From an uncultured Paracoccaceae bacterium (GTDB lineage: Bacteria; Pseudomonadota; Alphaproteobacteria; Rhodobacterales; Rhodobacteraceae): 64,000 nt of DNA. The notes beneath the pieces are model-generated. The model made no database searches and was not told the origin of the DNA. It saw only the letters and a program-made list of their open reading frames with translations. Below, piece after piece: positions 27,786 to 37,002 of this stretch. Both the position numbers and the translations under genes were made by a program. Numbering within the stretch: position 1 is the stretch's first letter; the number at the start of each line of letters is the position of its first letter. The stretch lies in NCBI GenBank assembly GCA_947500005.1, contig CANMQJ010000016.1, forward strand, positions 62,001 through 126,000, read 5' to 3'.

Positions 27786-28670
27786 ATGGCCGTACTCATC
27801 GACGAAAACACCAAAGTCATCTGCCAGGGCTTCACCGGCTCGCAGGGCACCTTTCATTCCGAACAGGCCATCGCCTATGGCACCAAGATGGTCGGCGGTG
27901 TCACCCCCGGAAAGGGTGGGCAGACGCATCTGGACCTGCCCGTGTTCAACTCGGTGCACGAGGCCAAGCACGAGACCGAGGCGAACGCGTCGGTGATCTA
28001 CGTGCCGCCGCCCTTCGCCGCCGACTCGATCCTCGAGGCGATCGACGCCGAGATGGAGCTGATCGTCTGCATCACCGAAGGCATCCCGGTGCTGGACATG
28101 ATGAAGGTCAAACGCGCGCTTGAAGGCTCGAAGAGCCGCCTGATCGGGCCGAACTGCCCCGGCATCATCACGCCCGACGCCTGCAAGATCGGCATCATGC
28201 CGGGCCATATCCACAAGCGCGGTTCGGTCGGTGTCGTGTCGCGCTCGGGCACGCTGACCTACGAGGCCGTGAAGCAGACCACCGATGTGGGCCTGGGCCA
28301 GTCCACCTGCGTCGGCATCGGCGGCGACCCGATCAAGGGGACCGAGCATATCGACGTGCTGGAATGGTTCCTCGCCGATGACGAGACCGAATCGATCATC
28401 ATGATCGGCGAGATCGGCGGCTCGGCCGAGGAAGAGGCCGCGCAGTTCCTGGCCGACGAGAAGAAGAAGGGCCGCTGGAAGCCCACCGCAGGCTTCATCG
28501 CGGGCCGCACCGCCCCTCCGGGCCGCCGCATGGGCCATGCGGGCGCCATCGTCGCCGGCGGCAAGGGCGGCGCCGAGGACAAGATCGAAGCGATGAAATC
28601 GGCCGGCATCGTCGTGGCCGAAAGCCCCGCCCAGCTGGGCGAGGCCGTTCTGGAAGCGATCGGCAAGTAA
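27786..28670 (+). CDS. sucD: succinyl-CoA synthetase alpha subunit
   Basis: CoA- and phosphohistidine-carrying subunit, partner of SucC. The 294 residues show [15 protein letters not shown] (CoA site), the [15 protein letters not shown] block, and [16 protein letters not shown]. The active-site histidine lies in the conserved [20 protein letters not shown] upstream of the ATG gives a good ribosome site. A DUF805 gene follows after a hairpin. Confidence 0.98.
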   Translation: MAVLIDENTKVICQGFTGSQGTFHSEQAIAYGTKMVGGVTPGKGGQTHLDLPVFNSVHEAKHETEANASVIYVPPPFAADSILEAIDAEMELIVCITEGIPVLDMMKVKRALEGSKSRLIGPNCPGIITPDACKIGIMPGHIHKRGSVGVVSRSGTLTYEAVKQTTDVGLGQSTCVGIGGDPIKGTEHIDVLEWFLADDETESIIMIGEIGGSAEEEAAQFLADEKKKGRWKPTAGFIAGRTAPPGRRMGHAGAIVAGGKGGAEDKIEAMKSAGIVVAESPAQLGEAVLEAIGK

Positions 28671-28681
28671 GCCGGCCGTCC

Positions 28682-28706
28682 GGCCCCGGGGACTGTCTCC
28701 GGGGCC
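28682..28706 (+). other. hairpin between sucD and the DUF805 gene
   Basis: Stem GGCCCCGG (28682-28689) with CCGGGGCC (28699-28706), 9-base loop, no T-run. It could lower read-through from sucCD into the downstream passengers and sucA, or protect the upstream mRNA end. Confidence 0.5.
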
Positions 28707-28725
28707 ATATTCGGGAGGAAGGCCA

Positions 28726-29274
28726 ATGTCGTTCACAGAGGCCATAAAGACCTGCTTCTCCAAGTACTTCACGTTTTCCGGGCGTGCATCGCGGTCGGAA
28801 TACTGGTGGTTCTTCCTCTTCATCCTGCTGGGCAACATCGTGGCCGGCATTCTGGATTCCGTCCTGTTCGGCGCCGTGACCGGCTCCATCGAAACCGGGC
28901 CGGACGGGTTCAGCGCAAGTGCCGAGAACAACGGGCCGGTGGCGGCGATCTTCAGCCTTGCGGTGCTGATCCCGCAGCTGGCCGCAGGCTGGCGGCGGAT
29001 GCATGACACCGGGCGCAGCGGGTTCTACCTGCTGCTTCCGCTGCTTCTGTCGATCGGCGCGGCGCTCATCCTTGTCTTCGGAATCGGGGCGGCCTCGATG
29101 TTCCAGCATGGCGGCTCTTTCGACCGGCTGTTCACCGGGGCGACGCTGTTGCTGATGGTCCCGACCGTTCTGGTGCTCGTGATCTCGCCGCTTCTGGTGC
29201 TGTGGTGGCTGACCCGGCCCAGCGAGCCCGGCGCGAACCGCTACGGGCCGAACCCGCACGAGGCACGCGCATGA
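28726..29274 (+). CDS. DUF805 membrane protein
   Basis: A 182-residue integral membrane protein. SFTEAIKTCFSKYFTFSGRA followed by SRSEYWWFFLF is the DUF805 signature, with GWRRMHDTGRSGFYLLLPL between later helices. Four helices are expected. The family has no settled function. It shares an ATGA overlap with the FkbM-type methyltransferase, so the two are translationally coupled. Confidence 0.92.
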   Translation: MSFTEAIKTCFSKYFTFSGRASRSEYWWFFLFILLGNIVAGILDSVLFGAVTGSIETGPDGFSASAENNGPVAAIFSLAVLIPQLAAGWRRMHDTGRSGFYLLLPLLLSIGAALILVFGIGAASMFQHGGSFDRLFTGATLLLMVPTVLVLVISPLLVLWWLTRPSEPGANRYGPNPHEARA

Positions 29275-30143
29275 GCCCGGCCCTCTCCCCCGAGGCGCAA
29301 TCGCTGCGCGCGCGGCCCGGATCGGGCGGCGGCATGGACATGCGCGGGCTCAAGCACCGGCTGGCGACCTCGTCGCTGGCCGGGCCACTGGCAAGCCTTC
29401 GCGGTGGCTGGAAGGCCCGCAAGCTGGTGTCGAATGCCGAACTGGGTCTTCTGTTCAAGGAAGACCAGATGATGGAGACGATGCTGGAACGGATGATCCG
29501 GCCCGACTGGAACTGCCTCGATATCGGCGCGCATATCGGGTCGGTCTCGTACCGTTTCCAGATGCTTGCCCCCAAGGGCCGTCACGCGATCATCGAGGCC
29601 AGCCCCGACAAGGCGGCGCTGCTGGCGCACCGGTTCCCCGACACCCCCGTTCTACAGTTGGCCGTCTCGGACAGCGCGGGCGAGGTCAGTTTCTACGAGA
29701 ACCTCGACCAGCCCGGATATTCCAGCCTGTCGGATCGCGCCAGCCGCGGCCGCGTGCGCGAGATCACGGTGCCCGCGCGCCGACTGGACGACCTGTTCGA
29801 CGCCGACCAGTGCTTCGACCTGGTCAAGATCGATGTCGAAGGTCACGAATTCGCCGCGCTGACCGGCGGCCGCGCGCTGCTGGAGCGATGCCGCCCCGTC
29901 ATCCTGTTCGAGGCGGGCGCCATCGATGACACGGACCTGGCAACCGGACAGGGCGAGCGTCTGTTCGACTTTCTGACCGCAGACCTGGATTACGCCGTCT
30001 TTGCCGTCTTCGACCTCTATTTCGACCGCCCGGCAATCTCGGCCGAGCTGTTCCGGTCCTACCGGACCTATCCTTTCCTCGCGTTCAACTATTTCGCGCT
30101 GCCCGCCGAAACCGCCCGCCCCGCCCCATCCGCAAAAGAGTGA
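29271..30143 (+). CDS. FkbM-family methyltransferase between sucD and sucA
   Basis: A 290-residue SAM-dependent O-methyltransferase. The glycine-rich SAM site appears as CLDIGAHIGSVSYRF and the FkbM signature as VKIDVEGHEFAAL. FkbM enzymes commonly methylate sugars in polysaccharides or secondary metabolites; the substrate here is unknown. The start overlaps the DUF805 stop (ATGA). It ends 10 bp before sucA, so it belongs to the suc operon and, with the sulfotransferases and glycosyltransferase, forms a set of glycan-type modifiers within TCA units. Confidence 0.88.
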   Translation: MSPALSPEAQSLRARPGSGGGMDMRGLKHRLATSSLAGPLASLRGGWKARKLVSNAELGLLFKEDQMMETMLERMIRPDWNCLDIGAHIGSVSYRFQMLAPKGRHAIIEASPDKAALLAHRFPDTPVLQLAVSDSAGEVSFYENLDQPGYSSLSDRASRGRVREITVPARRLDDLFDADQCFDLVKIDVEGHEFAALTGGRALLERCRPVILFEAGAIDDTDLATGQGERLFDFLTADLDYAVFAVFDLYFDRPAISAELFRSYRTYPFLAFNYFALPAETARPAPSAKE

Positions 30144-30153
30144 GACCGGAGTC

Positions 30154-33108
30154 ATGACTGACCAATCACCCAACGAGCAATTCCACGCCCTGAGCTTCAT
30201 GCAGGGGCATAATGCGGAGTACCTGGAACAGCTCTATGCCCAGTACGCCAAGGACCCTTCGGCGGTTGACGCGGCCTGGGGCGATTTCTTTCGCGCGATG
30301 GGCGACTCCGAGCGCGACGTGACCGCCGAGGCGGCCGGCCCCTCCTGGGCGCGGCGCGACTGGCCGCCGGTGCCCAATGACGACCTGACCGGCGCGCTGA
30401 CCGGGGAATGGGCCGAAGCGGATGCCAAGGCCGCGGGCAAGAAGATCGCCGAAAAGGCCGCCGAAAAGGGCGTGCCCGTCAGCGAGGACGCGATCAAGCG
30501 CGCGGTTCTCGATTCGATCCGGGCGCTGATGCTGATCCGGGCCTATCGCATCCGCGGCCACCTGGTGGCCGATCTCGACCCGCTGGGGATGCGCAGCCAG
30601 ACCCCGCATCCCGAGCTGGATCCCAGGACCTACGGTTTCAGCGATGCCGACATGGACCGGCCGATCTTCATCGACAACGTGCTGGGACTTCAGATCGCCT
30701 CGATGCGGCAGATCGTCGAGATCGTGAAGCGGACCTATTGCGGCACCTTCGCGATGCAGTACATGCATATCTCGGACCCCGAGCAATCGGCCTGGCTGAA
30801 GGAGCGGATCGAAGGCTACGGCAAGGAAATCGCGTTCACCAAGGAAGGCCGAAAGGCGATCCTGAACAAGATGGTCGAGGCCGAGGGCTTCGAGAAGTTC
30901 CTGCATGTGAAATACATGGGCACCAAGCGCTTTGGCCTTGATGGCGGCGAGGCGCTGATCCCCGCGATGGAGCAGATCATCAAGCGCGGCGGCGCGCTGG
31001 GTCTCAAGGAGATCGTGATCGGCATGCCCCACCGGGGCCGGCTGAACATCCTCGCCAACGTGATGAACAAGCCCTATCGCGCGATCTTCAACGAGTTCCA
31101 GGGCGGCAGCTTCAAGCCCGAGGACGTGGACGGTTCGGGCGACGTGAAATACCACCTGGGCGCCTCCAGCGACCGGGAATTCGACGGCAATTCGGTCCAT
31201 CTGTCGCTGACCGCCAACCCCTCGCACCTGGAGGCCGTGAACCCGGTGGTTCTGGGCAAGGTCCGCGCCAAGCAGGACCAGCTGAAGGACAGCGAGCGCA
31301 CGCAGGTGATGGGCATTCTGCTGCATGGCGACGCGGCCTTTGCCGGGCAGGGCGTGGTGGCCGAGGGCTTCGGCCTGTCGGGCCTGCGCGGGCATCGCAC
31401 CGGCGGGACGATGCATATCGTGGTGAACAACCAGATCGGCTTCACCACCGCGCCGCATTTCTCGCGCTCCTCGCCCTACCCCACCGACATCGCGCTGATG
31501 GTGGAGGCGCCGATCTTCCACGTGAACGGGGACGACCCCGAGGCAGTGGTGCATGCCGCCAAGGTGGCGACGGAATTCCGGCAGAAGTTCCACAAAGACG
31601 TGGTCATCGACATCTTCTGCTACCGCCGCTTCGGTCATAACGAGGGCGACGAGCCCATGTTCACCAACCCGATCATGTACAAGAAGATCAAGGGTCATCG
31701 AACGACGCTCGCGCTCTATACCGATCGGCTGGTCAAGGACGGGCTGATCCCCGAGGGCGAGATCGAGGACATGAAGGCCGCGTTCCAGGCCAAGCTGAAC
31801 GAGGAGTTCGAGGCCGGCAAGGACTACAAGCCCAACAAGGCCGACTGGCTGGATGGCCGCTGGTCGCACCTGGACCGCGAGAAGGACGAATATGTCCGCG
31901 GCGAGACGGCGATCACCCCCGAGACGATGGAGCAGGTCGGCCGCGCCCTGACCACGGCGCCCGAGGGCTTCACGCTGCACAAGACCGTGGGTCGCCTGCT
32001 GGAAGCCAAGCAGAAGATGTTCGAGACCGGGAAGGGGTTCGACTGGGCCACGGGCGAGGCGCTGGCCTTCGGCTCTCTGCTTACCGAGGGCTATCCGGTG
32101 CGCTTGGCCGGCCAGGATTCCACGCGCGGAACATTCTCGCAGCGTCACTCGGGATTGATCAGCCAGGACAACGAGGAGCGCTATTTCCCGCTCAACAACA
32201 TCCGCGAGGGCCAGGCCCATTACGAGGTCATCGACTCGATGCTCTCGGAATACGCGGTGCTGGGCTTCGAATACGGTTATTCGCTGGCCGAGCCCAATGC
32301 GCTGACCCTGTGGGAGGCGCAGTTCGGCGATTTCGCCAATGGCGCGCAGATCATGTTCGATCAGTTCGTCAGTTCGGGCGAAAGCAAGTGGCTGCGCATG
32401 TCGGGCCTCGTCTGCCTGCTGCCGCATGGCTACGAGGGACAGGGTCCCGAACACAGCTCGGCCCGTCTGGAGCGCTTCCTGCAGATGTGCGGGCAGGACA
32501 ACTGGATCGTCGCGAACTGCACGACGCCCGCAAACTATTTCCACATCCTGCGCCGGCAGCTGCATCGCAGCTTCCGCAAGCCGCTGATCCTGATGACGCC
32601 GAAATCGCTGCTGCGGCACAGGCTGGCCATCTCGGAGGCGGCCGATTTCACCACCGGCTCCAGCTTCCACCGGGTGCTGTGGGACGACGCGGAAAAGGGC
32701 AATTCGGACACCAAGCTGGTCGCCGATGACAAGATCAAGCGCGTGGTACTCTGTTCCGGCAAGGTCTATTTCGACCTGCTGGAGGAACGCGATGCGCGCG
32801 GCATCGACGACGTCTACCTGCTGCGGGTCGAACAGTTCTATCCCTTCCCGGCCCATGCCCTGATCAAGGAGCTGGAACGGTTCAAGGGCGCCGAGATGAT
32901 CTGGTGCCAGGAAGAGCCCAAGAACCAGGGCGCCTGGACCTTCATCGAGCCCAATATCGAATGGGCGCTGACGCGGATCGGCGCGGCGCATCCCCGGCCA
33001 CGCTACGTCGGCCGTGCAACATCGGCCTCGCCCGCGACGGGTCTGGCCAGCCAACACAAAGCCCAACAAGAGGCGCTTGTCGACGAAGCGCTGAGCATCG
33101 AAGGATAA
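30154..33108 (+). CDS. sucA: 2-oxoglutarate dehydrogenase E1 component
   Basis: Thiamine-diphosphate decarboxylase of the 2-oxoglutarate dehydrogenase complex. The 984 residues include the N-terminal helix that docks on E2 (SFMQGHNAEYLEQLYAQY), the ThDP motif GDAAFAGQGVVAEG followed by NNQIGFTT, and the late LLPHGYEGQGPEHSS active-site loop. The ATG at 30154 gives the usual alphaproteobacterial N-terminus (MTDQSPNEQFHALSFM). It follows the FkbM gene by 10 bp and precedes sucB by six. Confidence 0.98.
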   Translation: MTDQSPNEQFHALSFMQGHNAEYLEQLYAQYAKDPSAVDAAWGDFFRAMGDSERDVTAEAAGPSWARRDWPPVPNDDLTGALTGEWAEADAKAAGKKIAEKAAEKGVPVSEDAIKRAVLDSIRALMLIRAYRIRGHLVADLDPLGMRSQTPHPELDPRTYGFSDADMDRPIFIDNVLGLQIASMRQIVEIVKRTYCGTFAMQYMHISDPEQSAWLKERIEGYGKEIAFTKEGRKAILNKMVEAEGFEKFLHVKYMGTKRFGLDGGEALIPAMEQIIKRGGALGLKEIVIGMPHRGRLNILANVMNKPYRAIFNEFQGGSFKPEDVDGSGDVKYHLGASSDREFDGNSVHLSLTANPSHLEAVNPVVLGKVRAKQDQLKDSERTQVMGILLHGDAAFAGQGVVAEGFGLSGLRGHRTGGTMHIVVNNQIGFTTAPHFSRSSPYPTDIALMVEAPIFHVNGDDPEAVVHAAKVATEFRQKFHKDVVIDIFCYRRFGHNEGDEPMFTNPIMYKKIKGHRTTLALYTDRLVKDGLIPEGEIEDMKAAFQAKLNEEFEAGKDYKPNKADWLDGRWSHLDREKDEYVRGETAITPETMEQVGRALTTAPEGFTLHKTVGRLLEAKQKMFETGKGFDWATGEALAFGSLLTEGYPVRLAGQDSTRGTFSQRHSGLISQDNEERYFPLNNIREGQAHYEVIDSMLSEYAVLGFEYGYSLAEPNALTLWEAQFGDFANGAQIMFDQFVSSGESKWLRMSGLVCLLPHGYEGQGPEHSSARLERFLQMCGQDNWIVANCTTPANYFHILRRQLHRSFRKPLILMTPKSLLRHRLAISEAADFTTGSSFHRVLWDDAEKGNSDTKLVADDKIKRVVLCSGKVYFDLLEERDARGIDDVYLLRVEQFYPFPAHALIKELERFKGAEMIWCQEEPKNQGAWTFIEPNIEWALTRIGAAHPRPRYVGRATSASPATGLASQHKAQQEALVDEALSIEG

Positions 33109-33114
33109 CAGACG

Positions 33115-34641
33115 ATGACGATCGAAGTTCGAGTTCCAACGCTAGGCGAATCGGTGAGCGAAGCCACCGTGGCAACCTGGTTCAAGAAGCCCGGCGATAC
33201 CGTTGCCGTCGACGAGATGCTGTGCGAGCTGGAGACCGACAAGGTCACGGTCGAGGTCCCCTCGCCCGCCGCCGGCAAGCTGGGCGACATCATCGCCTCC
33301 GAGGGCGAGACGGTCGGCGTCGATGCGCTGCTCGCCACCATCGCGGAAAGCGGCCAGGCCGGCCCCGAGGAGATGAAGGAACGTCCCGCCGAGGCCGAGG
33401 CGCGCCCCAGCGGCACGCCCAATGGCGAAGCCACGGAAAGCATCGACGTGATGGTGCCCACGCTGGGCGAGTCCGTCTCGGAAGCGACGGTCTCGACCTG
33501 GTTCAAATCGGTGGGCGACGAAATCGCACAGGACGAGATGCTGTGCGAACTCGAGACCGACAAGGTCTCGGTCGAGGTGCCGGCACCCGCGGCCGGGATC
33601 CTGACCGAGATCGTGGCCGCCGAGGGCAGCGCCGTCGAGGCGGGCGGCAAGCTCGCCGTGATCTCGGGCTCGGCGGATGCCGCTGCCAGCGCCCCGGCCG
33701 CGCCGTCCGAGACGCCCGCCCCCGCGGCCCAGCCGTCAGGTGGCAAGGACGTGGCCAACGCGCCCTCGGCCGAGAAGGCAATGGCCGAGGCCGGTCTTTC
33801 CGCCGACCAGGTCAAGGGCACCGGCCGCGATGGCCGTATCATGAAGGAAGATGTCCAGCGCGCCGTCTCGGCCGCGGCGCAGGCCCCGGCGCCTTCGGCC
33901 ACCGCGCCCGCCCCGCGTGCCCCGGTCGCCGCCGAGGATGCCGGCCGCGAGGAACGGGTCAAGATGACCCGCCTGCGCCAGACCATCGCCCGCCGCCTCA
34001 AGGACGCGCAGAACACCGCCGCCATCCTGACAACCTATAACGAGGTGGACATGGGCGCGGTGATGGACCTGCGCAACGAGTACAAGGACCTGTTCGAGAA
34101 GAAGCACGGCGCACGCCTGGGCTTCATGTCCTTCTTCACCAAGGCCTGCTGCCACGCGCTGCGCGAGGTGCCCGAGGTCAATGCCGAGATCGACGGCACC
34201 GAGATCGTCTACAAGAACTTCGTGCATATGGGCATCGCGGCGGGCACGCCCCAGGGCCTTGTCGTTCCGGTCATCCGCGACGCCGACGGCAAGAGCTTCG
34301 CCACGCTGGAGAAGGAGATTGCCGAGAAGGGCCGCCGCGCCCGCGACGGCAAGCTGACCATGGCCGAGATGCAGGGCGGCACCTTCACCATCTCCAATGG
34401 CGGCGTCTATGGCTCGCTGATGTCCTCGCCGATCCTCAATCCCCCGCAATCGGGCATCCTGGGGATGCACAAGATCCAGGACCGACCGATGGTGGTGAAC
34501 GGCGAGATCAAGATCCGCCCGATGATGTACCTGGCACTCAGCTACGATCACCGCATCGTCGACGGCAAGGGCGCGGTGACCTTCCTCGTCCGCGTCAAGG
34601 AGGCGCTCGAGGATCCGCGCCGCCTGCTGATGGACCTGTAA
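33115..34641 (+). CDS. sucB: 2-oxoglutarate dehydrogenase E2 component, two lipoyl domains
   Basis: Dihydrolipoyl succinyltransferase core of the complex, 508 residues. Two lipoyl domains are present, with lipoyl lysines K43 and K150 in identical ELETDK contexts. The E3-binding domain follows (about 220-255, [21 protein letters not shown]). The catalytic domain ends with SYDHRIVDG holding the catalytic histidine and aspartate. Most E2o proteins have one lipoyl domain. The two copies here are similar enough to suggest a duplication, and I recall the same arrangement from other rhodobacters. Confidence 0.97.
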   Translation: MTIEVRVPTLGESVSEATVATWFKKPGDTVAVDEMLCELETDKVTVEVPSPAAGKLGDIIASEGETVGVDALLATIAESGQAGPEEMKERPAEAEARPSGTPNGEATESIDVMVPTLGESVSEATVSTWFKSVGDEIAQDEMLCELETDKVSVEVPAPAAGILTEIVAAEGSAVEAGGKLAVISGSADAAASAPAAPSETPAPAAQPSGGKDVANAPSAEKAMAEAGLSADQVKGTGRDGRIMKEDVQRAVSAAAQAPAPSATAPAPRAPVAAEDAGREERVKMTRLRQTIARRLKDAQNTAAILTTYNEVDMGAVMDLRNEYKDLFEKKHGARLGFMSFFTKACCHALREVPEVNAEIDGTEIVYKNFVHMGIAAGTPQGLVVPVIRDADGKSFATLEKEIAEKGRRARDGKLTMAEMQGGTFTISNGGVYGSLMSSPILNPPQSGILGMHKIQDRPMVVNGEIKIRPMMYLALSYDHRIVDGKGAVTFLVRVKEALEDPRRLLMDL

Positions 34642-34645
34642 GCAT

Positions 34646-34915
34646 ATGGCGACCCATGTCCTCTGGCAGGCCGACGTGGCCGATTTCGGCGCTTGGCTGA
34701 CCGTGTTCCGCGAGGATGCACGGTCCCGCCGGGCGGCGGGCATCCACGAGTTGCATGTCTGGCGGGACCCCGACCGGGCGAACCACGCGGTGGCCCTGTT
34801 CGAGATCCGCGACCTCGACAAGGCGCGCGCCTTCTTCGACTCCGAGGAGCTTGCCATGCACATGGAACGCGGCGGCGTGGCCCATGTCACGGTCAAGCTG
34901 CTCGAGCCCGCCTGA
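34646..34915 (+). CDS. small ABM-like (alpha-beta barrel) protein
   Basis: An 89-residue protein, four bases after sucB. VLWQADVADFGAWLTVFRED, HELHVWRDPDRANHAVALFE and the C-terminal VKLLEPA fit a dimeric alpha/beta (ABM/Dabb) fold as used by small monooxygenases and stress proteins. No catalytic residue set can be named. The tight spacing with sucB shows it belongs to the operon. GTAAGC upstream gives only a weak ribosome site. Confidence 0.75.
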   Translation: MATHVLWQADVADFGAWLTVFREDARSRRAAGIHELHVWRDPDRANHAVALFEIRDLDKARAFFDSEELAMHMERGGVAHVTVKLLEPA

Positions 34916-34920
34916 CGGGT

Positions 34921-34971
34921 GGCGGGGGAGACCCCGCCCTGCACACCGTCCCGGGCCGCGCGGCGGCCCGG
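34921..34971 (+). other. double hairpin after the ABM-like gene
   Basis: Two GC hairpins in tandem: GGCGGGG/CCCCGCC (34921-34938, GAGA loop) and CCGGGCCGC/GCGGCCCGG (34951-34971, GCG loop). No T-run is present. They may be partial terminators or mRNA stabilisers between sucB and the MAPEG-lpd segment. Confidence 0.5.
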
Positions 34972-35023
34972 CATTCGAGAAAGGTTCGATAACCGTGCCA
35001 CATAGCGATTGCGTTGACCCGAC

Positions 35024-35413
35024 ATGACCCCCGAACTCACCGCCCTCACCCTCGCAGCACTGCTTCAGGTCTTCCAGATCGGCCTCTACTCGGTCGCGGG
35101 ACAGGCTCAGGTCGGCACCAAGGCAGCCCTCAAACCCCGCGACGAGGGGATCGCGCTGACCGGAACCGCCGGACGCCTGAAACGCGCGATGGAGAACCAT
35201 TTCGAGGGGCTCATCCTCTTCACCATCGCGGCGCTGGTGATCTCCGTCTCCGGCCAGTCCACCGGCTTCACCACCGGCTGCGCCTGGATCTACCTCGCCG
35301 CCCGCATCCTCTACATCCCGGCCTATGCTTTCGGCTGGGTGCCCTGGCGCTCGCTGATCTGGGGCGCGGGCTTTCTCGCCACCGTCGCGATGCTGGGCGC
35401 AGCGCTCATATGA
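35024..35413 (+). CDS. MAPEG family membrane protein
   Basis: A 129-residue protein with four membrane helices. The MAPEG hallmark is RLKRAMENHFEGLILFTIAA, with the conserved Glu-Asn-His-x-Glu. Eukaryotic members conjugate glutathione or make eicosanoids, while bacterial roles are largely unknown. It is inserted between sucB and lpd on the same strand. Confidence 0.88.
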   Translation: MTPELTALTLAALLQVFQIGLYSVAGQAQVGTKAALKPRDEGIALTGTAGRLKRAMENHFEGLILFTIAALVISVSGQSTGFTTGCAWIYLAARILYIPAYAFGWVPWRSLIWGAGFLATVAMLGAALI

Positions 35414-35423
35414 CCTTTCCTCT

Positions 35424-35478
35424 TGCCCGAAATATCCCGGGGGAGTCGCGGCCCCGCCGCGACGGGGGCAGCGCCCCC
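35424..35478. repeat. palindromic repetitive element, copy 1
   Basis: TTGCCCGAAATATCCCGGGG is followed by two hairpins, GTCGCGG/CCGCGAC (35445-35463) and GGGGGC/GCCCCC (35464-35478). The same order of parts recurs at 37855-37916. The GGGGGCAGCGCCCCC end is a sequence I associate with roseobacter intergenic REP-like elements. Confidence 0.6.
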
Positions 35479-35509
35479 ATGACCCCGCCAACCGAAAAGG
35501 ACCTCACCC

Positions 35510-36898
35510 ATGGCACAATATGACGTCATCGTAATCGGCAGCGGCCCGGGCGGCTATGTCTGCGCCATCCGCTGCGCGCAGTTGGGCCTCAAGACGGCCT
35601 GCGTCGAGGGCCGCGAGACGCTGGGCGGCACCTGCCTGAACGTGGGCTGCATCCCCTCCAAGGCGCTGTTGCACGCCTCCCACCAGCTGCACGAGGCCGA
35701 GCACAATTTCGCCAAGATGGGCCTCAAGGGCAAAAGCCCCTCGGTCGACTGGAAACAGATGCTGACCTACAAGCAGGAGACGATCGACACCAACACCAAA
35801 GGCATCGAGTTCCTGTTCAAGAAGAACAAGATCGACTGGATCAAGGGCTGGGCCTCGATCCCCGGGGCGGGCAAGGTCAAAGTGGGCGACGAGACCTTTG
35901 ATGCCAAGAACATCATCATCGCCACCGGGTCCGAGCCCTCCTCCCTGCCCGGTGTCGAAGTGGACGAGAAGACCGTCGTGACCTCCACCGGCGCGCTCGA
36001 GCTTCCCAAGATCCCGAAAAAGATGGTGGTGATCGGCGCCGGCGTGATCGGGCTGGAGCTGGGCTCGGTCTATTCCCGCCTCGGCGCCGAGGTCACGGTG
36101 ATCGAATTCCTCGACGCCATCACCCCCGGCATGGATGGCGAGGTGCAGAAATCCTTCCAGCGCATCCTCAAGAAGCAGGGGATGGACTTCGTGATGGGTG
36201 CGGCAGTGCAGAAGACCGAAACCGCCAAGGGCAAGGCCAAGGTCACCTACAAGCTGCGCAAGGATGACAGCGAGCACGAGATCGAGGCCGATACCGTGCT
36301 GGTCGCCACCGGGCGCAAACCCTACGCCGAGGGGCTGGGCCTCGACTCGCTGGGGATCGAGATGACCCAGCGCGGCCAGATCAAGGTGGGCCGCGACTGG
36401 CAGACCAACGTCAAGGGCATCTATGCCATCGGCGACGTGATCGAGGGCCCGATGCTGGCCCACAAGGCCGAGGACGAAGGGATGGCCGTCGCCGAGCAGG
36501 TCGCGGGCAAGCATGGCCACGTCAATTACGGTGTGATCCCCGGCGTGATCTACACCCATCCCGAAGTCGCCAATGTCGGCGCCACCGAGGAGATGCTCAA
36601 GGAAGAGGGCCGCGCCTACAAGGTGGGCAAGTTCATGTTCATGGGCAATGGCCGCGCCAAGGCCAATTTCGCCGCCGACGGCTTCGTCAAGATCCTGGCC
36701 GACAAGGAAACCGACCGCATCCTGGGCTGCCACATCATCGGCCCGGCGGCGGGCGACCTGATCCACGAGGTCTGCGTCGCGATGGAATTCGGCGCCTCGG
36801 CCGAGGATCTGGCGCTGACCTGCCACGCGCATCCCACCTATTCCGAGGCGGTGCGCGAGGCGGCGCTCGCCTGTGGCGACGGGCCGATCCACTCCTGA
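35510..36898 (+). CDS. lpdA: dihydrolipoyl dehydrogenase (E3)
   Basis: Flavoprotein that reoxidises dihydrolipoamide for the 2-oxoglutarate dehydrogenase complex (and possibly others). The 462 residues have the FAD loop [12 protein letters not shown], redox-active disulfide [19 protein letters not shown] loop [15 protein letters not shown] and the C-terminal HAHPTYSE pair. Position at the end of the suc operon points to the Odh complex. A strong hairpin follows. Confidence 0.97.
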   Translation: MAQYDVIVIGSGPGGYVCAIRCAQLGLKTACVEGRETLGGTCLNVGCIPSKALLHASHQLHEAEHNFAKMGLKGKSPSVDWKQMLTYKQETIDTNTKGIEFLFKKNKIDWIKGWASIPGAGKVKVGDETFDAKNIIIATGSEPSSLPGVEVDEKTVVTSTGALELPKIPKKMVVIGAGVIGLELGSVYSRLGAEVTVIEFLDAITPGMDGEVQKSFQRILKKQGMDFVMGAAVQKTETAKGKAKVTYKLRKDDSEHEIEADTVLVATGRKPYAEGLGLDSLGIEMTQRGQIKVGRDWQTNVKGIYAIGDVIEGPMLAHKAEDEGMAVAEQVAGKHGHVNYGVIPGVIYTHPEVANVGATEEMLKEEGRAYKVGKFMFMGNGRAKANFAADGFVKILADKETDRILGCHIIGPAAGDLIHEVCVAMEFGASAEDLALTCHAHPTYSEAVREAALACGDGPIHS

Positions 36899-36905
36899 CC
36901 TTTGC

Positions 36906-36929
36906 GGCGGCCGGGCACCCCCGGCCGCC
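36906..36929 (+). terminator. hairpin after lpdA
   Basis: A perfect 10-bp stem GGCGGCCGGG / CCCGGCCGCC with loop CACC, eight bases after the lpdA stop, followed by CTTCTCCTCC, pyrimidine-rich but not a T-run. It marks the likely end of the suc-lpd transcript. Confidence 0.7.
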
Positions 36930-37002
36930 CTTCTCCTCCCGCGGCGGAACCTTCCAGCGGTGGAAGGCGGTTGACCTTTCGGAAGACCCGAAAGGAGAGG
37001 CC

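Noticed and set aside
30166-33069. 967-codon open frame on the minus strand opposite sucA
   Set aside because: Long antisense frames are expected in high-GC genes. The sequence shows no domain, and sucA on the plus strand is unambiguous.
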